Assembly: GCA_964639205.1 (NCBI GenBank) | Contig: CAZXCG010000014.1 | Span: 1-39,033 of the forward strand | Source: CAZXCG01 sp964639205 | GTDB taxonomy: Bacteria > Bacillota > Clostridia > Oscillospirales > Acutalibacteraceae | DNA length: 39,033 nt | Reading direction: 5' to 3' | In this document: positions 7,639 to 15,024 of the stretch, in pieces | Numbering within the stretch: position 1 is the stretch's first letter | Layout: each line of letters begins with the position of its first letter | Made by a program: the position numbers and the translations under genes | The notes under the pieces: generated by a model | Told to the model about the DNA's origin: nothing | Seen by the model: the letters and a program-made list of their open reading frames with translations, nothing else | Databases searched by the model: none

Positions 7639-9050
7639 TGAGCATTGTCCTCCTCTTCTGTTTTAGTGCCGCAATTACGGCAAAATTCGCTATCTGACGG
7701 CAATTGTCGATCGCCTTTTGTGCAGCAGTCTATCGGTTCGGGGTTGCTTGGCGGTTCCTGTGCAGGCGTATTATCATCAGCTGTTATACAGCTTACAGGT
7801 TCGTTGTTTTTCTTACTGCGGAAAATAACGGCAAGCATAGTTACGCAGAAAACAATCAACAACACTAAAGCGGCGATTCTGCTCAAAATGTCGTAGGAAT
7901 TATTCTTCGGACTGTTTGCTGTTGTGCTATTTGTTGAATCAGAGGGGTATTGTACGCTGTTCAGCAGGTCTTCAAAATCAGAGTAGAGCTTGTGTGTACT
8001 CTTACCTCCGAATTGGAACATATACATCCATCCGTTATCAATGTACACCAGTTGGGTAATAGTTACGGTAATATCAATTCCGTATGTATCGGATGTGTAA
8101 TTTGTCTCACATTTGAAATATTCAATTCCGTTATATGTTACCGTCGAGATTTTATCGGCAGAGATACCGTACATCTCCGCAATATCTGATTTTGTAAAAG
8201 CAGAGTTATTAAGATCGGAGCGAGTGTATCCGGCTTTATCGGATGCGGACATCTGATCCCACATATCGGTACTGCCGTAAATTATCGTACAGCCGTCATC
8301 CTCGGCGGAAGCAAACTTTACGTCGATAAATTCTCGGTCTGTTGACAAGGATTCTTGTTTCCAGTTAGCAGGGACGGTAAAGGCTGCGCCGCTGTCCGTA
8401 TCGGTATAAATAAACGAATCGGAATCTTCGCCTTGGTCGGAGGCAGGCGGCGCATTGTCATATTTAATGCTGTCAACAATAGTTTTAATGGCGGTTTCCT
8501 GCCTATACGAAAGACTCCCTTCGTAAGACCGCATTGTAAAATTCATGGCTTTGCCATCGTAGACGGTGTAATATTGCAGTCCGTAAACTGTATTTGCCGC
8601 GTCTTTGAAATACAGTCTGACAAACTTGGCCTGTGAGTGCCGGTAAATCTCATATTTGTAAACATCGAGACCATAGTCGGCGTACTGATTTTTCACTGTT
8701 GAAGCAAGAGCGTCCAAGGCTGTATCGCTCAACAAACTGAAGTTGTTCAAGCTGTTTTCCGTCATCGTAACCACAACCTCCTCATTGTAGGAATCGGAGA
8801 TAGCGTTCAGATAAATGTCACTGCTTTCAAATTGACTGATGAGTGCAGATTTTGTGAGCCCCAAGACGCTGAATATCGGGTCGCTGTCGGGCGTATCTCT
8901 TGTAATCACAAAGTAATCCGACGGAATAGTAACTTCTAATCCTAATTCCGGAAGGTCAATTAATTGACCGCCGGCAGCGTGAACCGCTGTAGGCATTAAC
9001 GGAGCGGCGAACAAAAGCACTAAAAGAACAAAAGAAATAATCCTTTTCAT
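7635..9050 (-). CDS. Exported membrane-anchored protein with C-terminal zinc-ribbon-like tail
   Basis: The protein has 471 residues. A signal peptide (MKRIISFVLLVLLFAAPLMP) is followed by about 370 extracellular residues that seem to contain two related halves, each with a 'tIP..y/w' type segment near its start (LGLEVTIPSDYFVI and AAFTVPANWKQE). A transmembrane helix (LVLLIVFCVTMLAVIF, about 400-420) leads to a short cytoplasmic tail with CC at 442-443 and CRNC at 457-460. The tail resembles the zinc-ribbon 'CxxCG...FCxxCG', but the first knuckle is rearranged to CCTKGDRQ, so metal binding is uncertain. The start at 9050 is set by GGAGG about ten bases upstream. Function is unknown. A structured RNA with a terminator lies directly ahead of the gene. 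Confidence 0.78.
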   Translation of the reverse strand: MKRIISFVLLVLLFAAPLMPTAVHAAGGQLIDLPELGLEVTIPSDYFVITRDTPDSDPIFSVLGLTKSALISQFESSDIYLNAISDSYNEEVVVTMTENSLNNFSLLSDTALDALASTVKNQYADYGLDVYKYEIYRHSQAKFVRLYFKDAANTVYGLQYYTVYDGKAMNFTMRSYEGSLSYRQETAIKTIVDSIKYDNAPPASDQGEDSDSFIYTDTDSGAAFTVPANWKQESLSTDREFIDVKFASAEDDGCTIIYGSTDMWDQMSASDKAGYTRSDLNNSAFTKSDIAEMYGISADKISTVTYNGIEYFKCETNYTSDTYGIDITVTITQLVYIDNGWMYMFQFGGKSTHKLYSDFEDLLNSVQYPSDSTNSTTANSPKNNSYDILSRIAALVLLIVFCVTMLAVIFRSKKNNEPVSCITADDNTPAQEPPSNPEPIDCCTKGDRQLPSDSEFCRNCGTKTEEEDNAQ

Positions 9051-9078
9051 AAATGATTCCTCCGAAACTGTTATCAAT

Positions 9079-9106
9079 AAAAAAGTGCGCGACCGAAGCC
9101 GCGCAC
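9079..9106 (-). terminator. Rho-independent terminator of the structured RNA
   Basis: On the - strand a perfect 7-bp G/C-rich stem GTGCGCG/CGCGCAC (9106-9100 and 9091-9085) with loop GCTTCGGT is followed by six U (9084-9079). It sits 29 bases ahead of the ATG at 9050, so it either ends a free RNA or attenuates the downstream gene. Confidence 0.85.
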
Positions 9107-9283
9107 CGAAAAACGCAAACTTCGATTGCCGCTAAACAAAATTCAAGCAATGACAGGTTTCCCTATACAACTGCTCAATAGAAGTTGCGTTTTTACCAAT
9201 TTCAGATGGTTGTTGTATGCACAAGGGAATACGGTATCCCTTACGATAAAACCTTGTCATATATGAATGAATTTTGTTTAGCA
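9079..9283 (-). ncRNA. Candidate structured non-coding RNA or leader (about 205 nt)
   Basis: The - strand RNA would begin near 9283, three bases before a perfect 13-bp closing helix (9268-9280 with 9133-9145). Inside it are a 10-bp helix with one bulge (9249-9259 with 9151-9160), a 7-bp helix (9212-9218 with 9165-9171) and a side hairpin (9223-9227 with 9238-9242). The apical strand 9181-9194 can also pair with 9109-9123 in the 3' tail over 14 bp, which would form a pseudoknot or an alternative fold. A terminator (GTGCGCG/CGCGCAC, then six U) ends it. Long irregular helices recall 6S RNA, but the internal loop is lopsided and the tail pairing is not a 6S feature. It may instead be a cis-acting leader of the gene that starts at 9050. 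Confidence 0.6.
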
Positions 9284-9289
9284 TTAAAT

Positions 9290-9317
9290 ATTATATCATA
9301 ATATTTTAGAAAATCAA
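9290..9317 (-). promoter_or_regulatory. Promoter of the structured RNA
   Basis: On the - strand, TTGATT (9317-9312), a 16-base spacer and TATAAT (9295-9290). The predicted start near 9283 coincides with the base of the long helix. Confidence 0.7.
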
Positions 9318-9368
9318 GGTTTTTTTACAAGGCTGTAAAATTTGTAAATTTTTTATGTTTATATAAGC

Positions 9369-9403
9369 AAAATACCGACCATCGAAACGATGATCGGTAT
9401 TTT
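9369..9403 (-). terminator. Terminator after pyrK-pyrD-ruvX
   Basis: Arms AAAATACCGA (9369-9378) and TCGGTATTTT (9394-9403) with inner ATCG/CGAT. It lies about 45 bases beyond the ruvX stop. The A- and T-runs at the two ends would allow it to act in both directions. Confidence 0.75.
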
Positions 9404-9449
9404 CCGGCGCTTGTCAGCCGGTTCTTTTATGTTATTTTACGGAATTTTA

Positions 9450-9917
9450 TTAAACGTCCTGATAATTGTTTTTTTCGGGGCAAGAAATGCCGCCCCGATT
9501 ATGAGCGTTTTTCCTTGCGTCAATGTAATCCTGAAGAATAATAACTGCGGCGACTGCGTCAACCGTTTTTTTGCGTTTTTTCCCGCGGACATTGTTGGCG
9601 GAAAGATAGTTGTGAGCGGTTATGGTAGTTCCGCGTTCATCGCGCATATCGACTTTAATTTTGCAGAAGGCTTCAAGCCTTTGAGCAAAATCGCGCGCGT
9701 TTTTCGCGCTTTCACCCTCGCTGTTATCCATATTTTTCGGAAGCCCGACCACAATCAGCTCTGCGTTGCATTCGGCGGCGCAGCCGCTCACCTTTTCTAT
9801 AAGGCGCTGCGCGTTTTTTTCTTCAATTACTTTAAGGGGAGAAGCGAGCAGCTCGGTTTTGTCGCATACCGCTATCCCGGTTCGCGCTTTCCCCAAATCA
9901 ACAGACATAATAATCAT
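9450..9917 (-). CDS. ruvX: Holliday junction resolvase-like protein RuvX (YqgF)
   Basis: A 155-residue member of the RuvX/YqgF RNase H-fold family, which acts on Holliday junctions and, in some bacteria, on 16S rRNA 5' ends. Visible acidic residues are Asp7 (VDLGKARTGIAV), the Asp93-Glu94 pair in MRDERGTT and Asp120 in KKTVDAVAA. The family signature VVGLPKNMD is at 57-64. A C-terminal tail after residue 138 makes it longer than most homologues. It starts 39 bases after pyrD on the same strand with AGGAAG ahead of the ATG, so it is probably transcribed with pyrK-pyrD. In other Firmicutes this gene usually sits beside alaS and DUF965 genes. Confidence 0.92.
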   Translation of the reverse strand: MIIMSVDLGKARTGIAVCDKTELLASPLKVIEEKNAQRLIEKVSGCAAECNAELIVVGLPKNMDNSEGESAKNARDFAQRLEAFCKIKVDMRDERGTTITAHNYLSANNVRGKKRKKTVDAVAAVIILQDYIDARKNAHNRGGISCPEKNNYQDV

Positions 9918-9956
9918 AACGGCTTCCTATTAAAAATATATTTATCGGTTTTGTTT

Positions 9957-10868
9957 TCACCACGGCTTTACGGTCCCGCTCAGCTCCGAAACACTTTTTA
10001 TTGAATATTTGTCAAGATAAGCGTTAAGCCCCTCGGTAATTTTTACGGGGGCGTAAGGGTCGTTAAAAAGAACGGTGCCTATTTGCAGCGCAGATGCTCC
10101 CGCAATCAGCATTTCAACCGCGTCCTGCCAGGTGCTTATTCCGCCCATACCGATAATCGGCAGAGAAACAGCCGCCGCCGTCTGCCAAACCATTCTTACG
10201 GCAACGGGGAAGACCGCCGGTCCGCTCAGACCGCCGGTGTTGTTTCGGATAATCGGGCGTCTTGAATCAATGTCAATGCGCATACCGGTCAGAGTATTTA
10301 TAAGCGAGAGAGCGTCTGCTCCTTCATATTCGGCGGCCTTTGCTATACTTGCAATATCTGTTACGTTGGGGCTGAGCTTTACCGTTAATGGTTTTTTGCA
10401 GTGAGCGCGCACAGCTTTTGTAATGGCTCCTACCGATTCGCAGCTTGTGCCGAACTGAACGCCGCCGCTTTTTACATTGGGGCAGGAGATGTTCATTTCT
10501 ATCATATCAACGTCGGAATCAGAGAGTTTTTCCGCCATCATACAATATTCATCGGGAGTGTTTCCGGCTATATTTGCAATGATTACGGTGTTTTGCTCTT
10601 TGAGCCACGGCAGCTCCTCTTTAATAAAACGGTCTACACCCGGATTTTGCAAGCCGACTGCGTTTAAAATTCCGCTCGGCGTTTCCGCAATGCGCGGCGG
10701 GGGATTGCCGTCGCGCTTTTTAAGCGTTATTCCCTTGCAAGAAATACCTCCGAGAGCGTCTAACGGGAAAAATTCGTTGTACTCGCGCCCGAAGCCGAAT
10801 GTGCCGGAGGCGGCTATCAGCGGATTTTTAAATTCCACTCCGGCTATTTTTACAGATAAATCAGCCAT
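9957..10868 (-). CDS. pyrD: Dihydroorotate dehydrogenase B (NAD+), catalytic subunit
   Basis: A 303-residue class 1B enzyme that oxidises dihydroorotate to orotate in pyrimidine synthesis, passing electrons through FMN to the PyrK subunit and NAD+. The catalytic base Cys129 of class 1B lies in MNISCPNVKSGG. FMN-binding segments are ASGTFGFGREY (20-30), the GLQNPG motif (72-77) and IIGMGGIST near the C terminus. The length matches the family. Its ATG overlaps the TAA of pyrK by one base, the usual coupling of the two subunits. Pairing with pyrK confirms the NAD-linked form rather than the fumarate- or quinone-linked classes. Confidence 0.97.
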   Translation of the reverse strand: MADLSVKIAGVEFKNPLIAASGTFGFGREYNEFFPLDALGGISCKGITLKKRDGNPPPRIAETPSGILNAVGLQNPGVDRFIKEELPWLKEQNTVIIANIAGNTPDEYCMMAEKLSDSDVDMIEMNISCPNVKSGGVQFGTSCESVGAITKAVRAHCKKPLTVKLSPNVTDIASIAKAAEYEGADALSLINTLTGMRIDIDSRRPIIRNNTGGLSGPAVFPVAVRMVWQTAAAVSLPIIGMGGISTWQDAVEMLIAGASALQIGTVLFNDPYAPVKITEGLNAYLDKYSIKSVSELSGTVKPW

Positions 10869-11620
10869 TAAAATACAACCTCCTCGGCATTGAATACGGG
10901 ACCCTGCTTACAAACGTGAGAGTAAGCCTCTTCACCGCCGCGAACTGTTTTGCAGGCGCATACAAGACAGGCGCCGACGCCGCAGCCCATTCTTTCTTCA
11001 AGGGAAATCTGGCACGGTTTGCCGGATTTTTTGCATATTTCGGCAATCGCTTTCAGCATAGGCGTCGGCCCGCACGCACATACTTCGTCGATATTGTCAA
11101 GCTGCTCTTTTAAAATGTCTGTTACAAAGCCGTGTATTCCGGCGCTGCCGTCGTCGGTGGTGAGGAACAGCTCGCAGCCGGTCTGCTTGAAGTCGTTTTG
11201 AAGAATGACAAGCTCTTTATTCCGGAATCCTGTAATCACAACGGGATTTTTTACCTTTTTAGCACAGTAAAGCATCGGCGGAACGCCTATTCCGCCGCCT
11301 ATGAGCGCATAGCGTTTATTTTCATCCAAGGAAAAGCCGTGACCCAATGGGGAAATTATATTTATTCCGTCCGAAATTTTTGCCTTCGATAAAATTTTTG
11401 TACCCTCGCCTTTTACCTGAAAAACAAGACGAATCCGGTCTTTATGGGCGCTGCAAATTGAAATGGGGCGGCGCAGGGTCTTTCCTTCAATGCGGACGTG
11501 TGCAAACTGCCCCGGCTGAGCCTCGGCGGGAATATGCTTGTTTTCCAGTATAAAGTCAAAAATTCCGCAGGCAATTTCCGCTTTTGAAACCAGAGTATAA
11601 TCCTGAGCGTCGTATTTCAT
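10868..11620 (-). CDS. pyrK: Dihydroorotate dehydrogenase B, electron transfer subunit
   Basis: A 250-residue FAD and [2Fe-2S] subunit that carries electrons from PyrD to NAD+. The FAD part has RRPISICS and the NAD part GGGIGVPPMLYCAKK. The cluster ligands are Cys213, Cys218, Cys221 and Cys237 (MGCGVGACLVCAC then HVC), in the spacing typical of PyrK. AAGGAAGGA lies just ahead of the ATG. This is the first gene of pyrK-pyrD-ruvX. No other pyr biosynthesis gene is next to it, so the rest of the pathway must be encoded elsewhere. Salvage genes (uraA, upp) lie about 17 kb away. Confidence 0.96.
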   Translation of the reverse strand: MKYDAQDYTLVSKAEIACGIFDFILENKHIPAEAQPGQFAHVRIEGKTLRRPISICSAHKDRIRLVFQVKGEGTKILSKAKISDGINIISPLGHGFSLDENKRYALIGGGIGVPPMLYCAKKVKNPVVITGFRNKELVILQNDFKQTGCELFLTTDDGSAGIHGFVTDILKEQLDNIDEVCACGPTPMLKAIAEICKKSGKPCQISLEERMGCGVGACLVCACKTVRGGEEAYSHVCKQGPVFNAEEVVF

Positions 11621-11639
11621 AGTTGTAATCCTTCCTTTT

Positions 11640-11699
11640 GAAAACGCGCGGGCGTTTTCGGTCTTTAATTATCATATCATATGTCTTGAAAAAATACAA
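11640..11699 (-). promoter_or_regulatory. Probable pyrK promoter and short leader hairpin
   Basis: On the - strand, TTGTAT (11699-11694), a 17-base spacer and TATGAT (11676-11671). The -35 box is weak. The short leader that follows holds an 8-bp hairpin (GAAAACGC/GCGTTTTC, 11640-11659) placed just before the ribosome binding site. No PyrR-type binding site is recognisable. Confidence 0.45.
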
Positions 11700-11723
11700 C
11701 GAGTTTATTTTAACTTTACTTAT

Positions 11724-11757
11724 AAAAAACGGTTCGGAATTTTGCCCGAACCGTTTT
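11724..11757 (-). terminator. Terminator of the glycosyltransferase gene
   Basis: Perfect 12-bp stem AAAACGGTTCGG/CCGAACCGTTTT (11726-11737 and 11746-11757), followed on the - strand by six U. It lies a few bases after the stop at 11770. Confidence 0.85.
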
Positions 11758-11769
11758 AAATAAGCCGTT

Positions 11770-13047
11770 TTACTGTGATTGCCGGATTTCGTCAAGCGTT
11801 AGAGAGTGCTTATGTTCAATCGGCGTCCATTTCACTTTGTTAAATATTGCATAGACCGCAATCGGTATGTATGTCAGCATATATATGGGGAAACTCAGCG
11901 TATACAGCAGCAATTTTACGCCGGTACAGTGTATTTGCCTGCGTTCGCTTATTACAGTTAACGCTCCTATGAGCAAAAACAGTAAATAGGAGCTTGCAAG
12001 CCCGCTAAGCGCCGGCAGAATCAGAGCTTCCGCCGTGAGCTCGTTATTAATCAGTTCAAAAACAATTGCAACGGCGTTTGCAATAACATTTATAACGGTT
12101 AAAAACATTGCCGGCAGAATAGACATGGAAATATCATAGCAGGAAAAGCTGCGTTTAAAAATTATTTCCTTAGCCAAAGCTGCGCCGTACCGGCTGAAAA
12201 CCTGTAAATATCCCTTAACCCAGCGCGCCCGCTGTTTAAAAGACTGTGAAAAGCACGTCGGCTGCTCGTCATAAAGAACGGCCGAGCGGCAGTAATGTAT
12301 TGTTTCGCCCTTGAGGACGTTGTCAACAGTGAACTGCATATCCTCGGACATAAGCAGATAATTCCACCCGCGCTCGCGTACAATAATATCCTTATGAAAT
12401 AAAAACCCGGTTCCGAGAATAACGCTGCTGACGCCTAATTTTTCCCGCGCAGCATTTAAAAATTGCGATTCCCGCAGAAACCAGATACCGTAGCCCGCGG
12501 AAATCCAGCTGCTGCCGAAATTTTTTGAGTTACGGCAGCCGGTAACAATGCGTGCTCCGCTTGAAAACGCCGCGTTCATTTCGGATATGTAATTTTCATC
12601 AAGAAGGTTGTCTGCGTCAAAGATAAAGTATCCGTCGTAGTAATCCTTTGGGCAGCGCTTGATTATGTTTTCCGCTAAAAATTGCAGGGCGTAGCCTTTT
12701 CCGATTTGAAATTTGTTTTCCCGCTCCCACACGGTTGCGCCCGCCCGGCGGCAAAGCTCCGCCGTACCGTCGGTGCAATTGTCGGCCGCAACAAAAATAT
12801 CGACATATTCCGACGGATAATTTTGATTTTGTATGCTTTCAATAAGCTGACCGATAACCGCTTCCTCGTTTCTGGCGGCGATCATCACGGCAAATCTGTG
12901 AAAAGCGGGTTCCTTTTTTTCGGCAGTATTTTTGCCTTTTTTCCTTTTTTTGCAAACGAAGGGGATTAATGTATAAATCATTTGATAAAAATAGCAAAGG
13001 AAAAATAATGCTCCGATCACATAATTTATTGTCTCCAAAGCTTTCAT
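11770..13047 (-). CDS. Membrane glycosyltransferase, family 2
   Basis: A 425-residue inverting GT2 enzyme with one N-terminal helix (about 8-32), a cytoplasmic catalytic domain (52-280) and about four C-terminal helices. Motifs seen are MIAARNEE (55-62), VAADNCTD (86-93), DAD (144-146), the catalytic SED (234-236) and QRARW (272-276). The last is characteristic of processive synthases such as hyaluronan, chitin and poly-GlcNAc synthases. It therefore probably builds or extends a cell-surface polysaccharide. The acceptor and sugar cannot be told from sequence alone. It is a single-gene unit with its own terminator, divergent from the sipL-spoIVA pair. No export or modification genes flank it. 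Confidence 0.88.
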   Translation of the reverse strand: MKALETINYVIGALFFLCYFYQMIYTLIPFVCKKRKKGKNTAEKKEPAFHRFAVMIAARNEEAVIGQLIESIQNQNYPSEYVDIFVAADNCTDGTAELCRRAGATVWERENKFQIGKGYALQFLAENIIKRCPKDYYDGYFIFDADNLLDENYISEMNAAFSSGARIVTGCRNSKNFGSSWISAGYGIWFLRESQFLNAAREKLGVSSVILGTGFLFHKDIIVRERGWNYLLMSEDMQFTVDNVLKGETIHYCRSAVLYDEQPTCFSQSFKQRARWVKGYLQVFSRYGAALAKEIIFKRSFSCYDISMSILPAMFLTVINVIANAVAIVFELINNELTAEALILPALSGLASSYLLFLLIGALTVISERRQIHCTGVKLLLYTLSFPIYMLTYIPIAVYAIFNKVKWTPIEHKHSLTLDEIRQSQ

Positions 13048-13477
13048 AATTTAAAAATCATAACCTTCCGTAAATTAAAAATACCGTCTAAACGGGAAAA
13101 TCATCTGCGCTCAAGTTACTCGGCTTATATTGTATTATGCAGCGACCGTACACATCACAGAAAAATTCCCGTCCGTTTTAAGCGAAATATATTGTACCAC
13201 TTCTTATAATACAAGTCAACCGAATTAACAGGTAAAAATATTTAAGATTTTCTTAATTTTTTTAATGGCCCGGGGTAAGTCGTATGTATAAATTAAAAAG
13301 CTGCTTAATAGAATTGAGTATAGCGTTTTTGCCGAATGTCCACCGGCTTTTTATGCGTCCGGATATATTACGCTGCACCGGGAGCAAATAAAACGACCGC
13401 CGGGGCTCGGGATCCTCGGCATTTTGTTGAATAAAGGGAGCTGTTTCGGCTTACCTTGCTTAAAAGGAGAGAAAATA
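13048..13477. other. Intergenic region between the glycosyltransferase gene and sipL
   Basis: About 430 bases, A/T-rich on the left, presumably with the divergent promoters of both genes. Possible hairpins are GCCG/CGGC followed by TTTTTATG (13338-13360) and a G/C-rich one near 13402-13424. I could not make a convincing match to a sigma-E or sigma-A promoter for sipL. I see no gene. Confidence 0.5.
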
Positions 13478-15010
13478 ATGGACTACACTTTGGAAAAGCA
13501 GTCTGTCTGCACAGCTTCAACGGTTTTAGACACCGTTGTGCAGCAGCTTGTCGATGCAGACGTCGCCCTGCCCGACTATTGTCCCGATATTGAGAAAATA
13601 CTGAAATGTATTATGACGCCAAAGATTTTTACAAGAAATATTTCGGGCGGACAATTGCAGATTGACGGTACCGCCGAGGTAAAAATAATATATTGCGACG
13701 GAATAAAAAATCATTTTCGCTGCTGCGAGCAGCTTGTGCCGTTCAGCACCGCTTTTCCGCTTAAAACAATGCCGGAGGTTTATGCGGCGTTTGCAAACGC
13801 CAAGGTTGAGTACATAAACTGCCGCGCTCTGAGTCCGCGCAGATTGGTTGTACACGGCGCTTTTTCGCTGTATGTGAAGGTTATAAGCAAAAATACGCTT
13901 GAGCTTTTCTCACCGACGGAGGAGGAAGCTTTGCAAATAAAACGTCTGCGCTCGGAATGCCTGCGCCTGACCGCGTTTTGTCAGGAAGAAATTCCCGTCA
14001 GCGAGGATATTGTTCTTTCAAACAAACCGCCGGTGGAATCCGTGCTTAGAACCTCCTTGTGCATAAGCAGCTTTGAGTGCAAAGCCATTCCCTCCAAGCT
14101 GCTGCTTAACGGGGAGCTTGATTTAAAGCTGCTGTATCTTGCGGATATAGATACGGGCAGTTTGGAAAATATCGACTATATTCTGCCTTTCAGCCATATT
14201 GTGGATTGCGAGGGCATAACCGAGGACGCCGTGAATAATATCAAAGCGGAAATATCCTGCTACGATGTGCGCCTGAGATCCGAAAGCGGAGAAAGCTCGC
14301 CCGCGATTACGCTTGAAGCTAAAATAACTTTTACCGAGATGGGCTACGAGCAGTTTTCCTGCGATGTTATAGCCGACGCTTTTTCAACCAAATACCGGAC
14401 GAACGTTGAGTTTTCGAAATATATTCTGCTTAAGGATATGAAGCGCCTGAAAGAAAATGTTATGCATAAGGCGATAATCAGCGTTGAAAACAGCAATGTA
14501 AACGAGATAGTTGAAATATTCAGCGAATATTGCACGGTAACTCCGGTTATATCCGAAGACACGCTCACACTCAACGGCAAAATGAATATATGCGTTTTTG
14601 CCCGCGACAGGGAAAAAATGCCGATGTATATCGAGCGGACAACAGAATTTCAGCAGATTTTCGCATTTCCGGCGGAGTTTAATAATGTGTGCGATTACGG
14701 CGCGCAGACGGCGTCAATAAGCTACCGGCTGAACGAAGCCGCCGAAATCGAGCTCAGGTGCGAGATAAAGCTGCACGCGGTGATTGAGCGCAGGGAAAGC
14801 GTAAGCTTTGTTACAGCGGTAAACGCGCTTGAGGATATGCCGATAAAGCCCCCGGAAAACGCCGTGACCGTCTATTTTGCTCAAAAGGGCGAGAGCGTCT
14901 GGGAGATTACAAAGTCCTATCACTCGGCATACGGCGTTATGCTTGAAGAAAACGAAATAGAAAGCGAAATTCTTTCAGAGCCGCGTACGCTGCTTATTCC
15001 GCTGGTATAA
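13478..15010 (+). CDS. sipL: SipL-like spore coat morphogenetic protein (DUF3794 + LysM)
   Basis: A 510-residue protein with repeated DUF3794-type segments (for example VVQQLVDADVALPDYCPDIE near the N terminus) and a C-terminal LysM domain (VYFAQKGESVWEITKSY through TLLIPLV). This is the architecture of Clostridioides difficile SipL, which binds SpoIVA through its LysM domain and plays the role of Bacillus SpoVID in coat encasement. The start at 13478 has AAAGGAGAG ahead of it; an upstream in-frame TTG at 13424 has no such support. spoIVA begins 14 bases after the stop, so the two partners are co-transcribed here. Relatives annotated only as DUF3794/LysM proteins exist, but the linkage to spoIVA makes SipL the best call. 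Confidence 0.88.
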   Translation: MDYTLEKQSVCTASTVLDTVVQQLVDADVALPDYCPDIEKILKCIMTPKIFTRNISGGQLQIDGTAEVKIIYCDGIKNHFRCCEQLVPFSTAFPLKTMPEVYAAFANAKVEYINCRALSPRRLVVHGAFSLYVKVISKNTLELFSPTEEEALQIKRLRSECLRLTAFCQEEIPVSEDIVLSNKPPVESVLRTSLCISSFECKAIPSKLLLNGELDLKLLYLADIDTGSLENIDYILPFSHIVDCEGITEDAVNNIKAEISCYDVRLRSESGESSPAITLEAKITFTEMGYEQFSCDVIADAFSTKYRTNVEFSKYILLKDMKRLKENVMHKAIISVENSNVNEIVEIFSEYCTVTPVISEDTLTLNGKMNICVFARDREKMPMYIERTTEFQQIFAFPAEFNNVCDYGAQTASISYRLNEAAEIELRCEIKLHAVIERRESVSFVTAVNALEDMPIKPPENAVTVYFAQKGESVWEITKSYHSAYGVMLEENEIESEILSEPRTLLIPLV

Positions 15011-15024
15011 GGGAGGGATCGGAT

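Noticed and set aside
9079..9283. Firm assignment of the structured RNA as 6S RNA
   Set aside because: The long irregular helix is suggestive, but the internal loop is very uneven and the 3' tail pairs with the apical strand, which is not a known 6S feature. Left as unassigned.
9390..10004. A 204-codon + strand open frame opposite ruvX
   Set aside because: It lies antisense to a gene with clear RuvX motifs, has no supporting start signals and its product resembles no protein family.
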